5,718 bases of DNA from an uncultured Lachnospiraceae bacterium (GTDB lineage Bacteria > Bacillota > Clostridia > Lachnospirales > Lachnospiraceae), in assembly GCA_910585255.1 (NCBI GenBank), contig CAJUEI010000221.1:1-5718 (forward strand). The letters are read 5' to 3'. The notes beneath the pieces are model-generated. The model had not been told where the DNA came from. It made no database searches and saw only the letters and a list, made by a program, of their open reading frames with translations. A program made the position numbers and the translations under genes. Of this stretch, positions 5,529-5,718 are shown in pieces (position 1 is the stretch's first letter; each line of letters opens with the position of its first letter).

Positions 5529-5718
5529 ACAGCTAGAACGGAAAAATGATTCCTTTCCGCTGTGACTTCGGAGGAAAGTTAGAACGTCTTATGCTTCTGT
5601 CGATCCCCTAGGATTTTTTGCCATTCTCGAATGGCAAAAAAAGGGGTGTGTTTAGCCCGCTGTACGGGCGAATTGCACCCCGGTCCGTCCGGCTGGTTCT
5701 ACCTAAATTCAGAAGCAT
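5529..5718 (+). repeat. Structured repeat, copy B (partial, inverted relative to copy A, cut by the window end)
   Basis: Inverted copy of the element at 5217-5447. The 68-nt core lies at 5643-5710 (67/68 identical). The block at 5559-5577 is identical to the reverse complement of 5408-5426. The TCCTAG and ATCGACA motifs also recur, with a slightly different spacer between them. The inner long-range stem is kept: ATGCTTCTG (5591-5599) pairs with CAGAAGCAT (5710-5718). The outer arm 5529-5558 is unrelated in sequence to the copy A arm and contains its own small stem CGGAAA/TTTCCG (5539-5544/5554-5559). The right arm lies beyond the window. Confidence 0.75.
5614..5641. repeat. U/A-flanked hairpin of copy B
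   Basis: TTTTTTGCCATT pairs with AATGGCAAAAAA around a CTCG loop, 12 bp. Compared with copy A, one T:A pair has become C:G and the loop-proximal C:G pair has become T:A, so both changes keep pairing. The stem is one base pair longer than in copy A. Confidence 0.7.

Overview
The window carries one complete five-gene operon on the minus strand (4957 down to 32) and, upstream of it, about 760 bp of non-coding DNA holding a promoter, a structured leader and two inverted copies of a repeat. Moderate-to-low GC, strong GGAGG-type ribosome binding sites, a sigma-A type promoter and the type of biotin-dependent sodium-pump operon all fit an anaerobic Firmicute of class Clostridia, most likely Lachnospiraceae. 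The taxon is inferred from style and gene content, not from a marker gene.

In transcription order the operon encodes: a CoA-ester carboxyltransferase (MmdA / transcarboxylase 12S family, divergent); a small single-span membrane protein of the OadG/MmdD type; a biotin carrier with an Ala/Pro linker (1.3S type); the multi-span beta subunit of the sodium-translocating decarboxylases; and a pyruvate/oxaloacetate carboxyltransferase (OadA N-terminal / PycB / transcarboxylase 5S family). There is no biotin carboxylase. The set therefore reads as a decarboxylase pump or transcarboxylase rather than an ATP-driven carboxylase. Carboxyl groups from a CoA ester, from oxaloacetate, or passed between the two can sit on one biotin carrier and be discharged as CO2 by the membrane beta subunit with Na+ export. 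Intergenic gaps are 15, 25, 52 and 61 nt. Three starts are best placed downstream of the longest reading frame because of clear Shine-Dalgarno sequences.

Upstream of the first gene is a near-consensus promoter (TTGAAA, 17 nt, TACAAT; 5071-5099) and a leader of roughly 107 nt that can fold into two hairpins.

From about 5166 to the window end lie two copies of a structured repeat facing in opposite directions. Copy A spans about 5217-5447, possibly 5166-5450. Copy B starts at about 5529 and is cut by the window end. A 68-nt core is identical at 67 positions. The flanking arms differ between copies, yet each keeps its own self-complementarity, with compensatory base-pair changes in at least two stems. 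This looks like a structured RNA family or a hairpin-type mobile repeat. It is the part of the window most worth following up. No tRNA, rRNA, CRISPR array or transposase gene was seen.
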